Shown here in pieces: positions 63,091 to 64,000 of a stretch of 64,000 bases of DNA (positions are counted from its first letter, which is position 1; each line of letters opens with the position of its first letter). Where the stretch lies: contig JAFREQ010000047.1 in assembly GCA_025331565.1 (NCBI GenBank), forward strand, positions 3,338,001-3,402,000. The letters run 5' to 3'. The stretch comes from Holacanthus passer. Taxonomy: Eukaryota > Chordata > Actinopteri > Pomacanthidae. A program made the translations under genes and the position numbers. The notes below the pieces were generated by a model that was not told the origin of the DNA, ran no database searches, and saw only the letters and a list, made by a program, of their open reading frames with translations.

Positions 63091-63183
63091 GTCAGTGTGT
63101 GTTTGTGTGTGTGCCTTTGTTGGACCCACCGCTTATTGTGTTTGTGTTTATGTTCTTTTCTCTCCTTTCTGGCCACCTGGTAG

Positions 63184-63224
<41 letters not shown>

Positions 63225-64000
63225 CTTTGATTCCTTGACACATTTATTGTTGTCAGTTTCTGTGTTTGCGCCGTTCACTTCCTATTATGTTTACTGATTA
63301 TTCCCTTTTCAACCCAGTCAAGTTATTCATGAGAAACTGGGGTTCAAACACAATTTACTTTGTTCAGTCTCTTAGCATTTAATTTAGCATATGTTCAGCA
63401 CACTGGTCGACGTATGAAGAAAAAAACTGTTAAGGCTCGGTTTCCGAAAGAGCGTTTTGATTTTGTAACCCGACGTACATATATTGACAGTGTTATTTGG
63501 GAGCGGATGTGCTTCGTCTTTGCCGAGGCTGAATTGATGCTATCAGTTAGAAGTTGCTGGTTTCCTCTGTGATAAAAGAACATTAGAGCCTGTTTGAGGC
63601 GCCTGCCAGGTTTTTGGTGCCCTCTGGGTTGTCTGCCTGACGAAACCATTTCCCCCAGAACAGAAAAGGGAGAGCAGGGCAGAGAAAACTCTGCTTTTTA
63701 AGTAAGTCAATTGATCTTATCCTGCTTTCTCCAGACGTGAGTGCGGGTGTTCAGCTGGATGCAAGCTGTTGTTAAGCTAACTGGGTTTTTTTTTGTTAAA
63801 ACTCGGAAAATAATTTGCTCTGTAAATACCAACAGATGTGAGAGGAGAGCAGGCAGGAGAGGAGAGGCCTGGAGGAGTGAACACATACTCGCCAAATTTC
63901 TTTTAGTTTTTCCTGCTCTGGTATCATTGCTGACTATTACATGCTTGGTGTGAGTAGGATATTGGCTTTCAGTGGTTACGGTCTGGCTCAGGTTGTTTAC
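63091..64000 (+). other. cdh13: Intron 5 of cdh13 (5' part)
   Basis: It starts with the donor GTCAGTGTGTGTTTGTGTG, so the exon is also followed by UG-rich sequence. A (CT)n microsatellite follows. The remainder to the window end is unremarkable and contains no further recognisable exon. Confidence 0.75.
63189..63222. repeat. (CT)n microsatellite
   Basis: An uninterrupted CT run of about 34 bases, about 100 bases after the exon 5 donor. Confidence 0.95.

Noticed and set aside
1..64000. CRISPR arrays, operons or a phage-like defence system
   Set aside because: The sequence is vertebrate intron and exon DNA. Repeats are microsatellites, minisatellites and transposon relics, with no spacer-type arrays.

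Overview
The window is vertebrate, almost certainly teleost, nuclear DNA. It is intron-dominated, with short exons bounded by GT/AG splice sites, many (CA)n/(CT)n microsatellites, and degraded copies of interspersed repeats I recognise as fish families. There are no prokaryotic-style operons, no CRISPR array and no intact long ORF. Nearly all long ORFs are chance frames.

The gene content is one plus-strand gene running through the window: four consecutive internal exons that I identify as cdh13 (T-cadherin, H-cadherin). They lie at 10372-10492, 35055-35266, 48320-48433 and 62932-63090. They join in phase (0/1, 1/0, 0/0, 0/0) and encode 162 residues: the end of the leader region, the cadherin prodomain, an RSKR convertase site and the first half of EC1. 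The signal-peptide exon lies upstream of the window or was not recognisable, and the remaining exons lie downstream. The introns seen whole are about 24.6, 13.1 and 14.5 kb.

Region by region: 1-10371 is intron 1 or upstream sequence, with a CpG-dense block near 0.55-1.45 kb, a small tandem duplication near 3.1 kb, and a tRNA-Ser(AGA) sequence on the minus strand at 5528-5609 followed by a LINE-type 3' tail. Intron 2 (10493-35054) has a CpG-dense patch just after exon 2, a two-part minisatellite at 18.2-18.65 kb, a TA-flanked MITE at 21945-22446, a degraded interspersed repeat at 27.3-27.8 kb, and two CACGTG E-boxes about 430 bp before exon 3. Intron 3 (35267-48319) holds a long foldback element split by later insertions (35461-36865) and a broken Tc1-like transposon (42292-43087). 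Intron 4 (48434-62931) holds a piggyBac transposase fossil near 49.3-49.65 kb, a decayed SINE at 57.2 kb, a microsatellite cluster at 59.0-60.0 kb and a second partial foldback copy at 61.4-61.6 kb. Exon 5 is bracketed by UG-rich intron sequence on both sides.

I found no clearly new multi-gene system. The observations most worth a second look are the tRNA-Ser/LINE-tail chimera, the UG-repeat-flanked exon 5, the nested foldback element and the piggyBac fossil.
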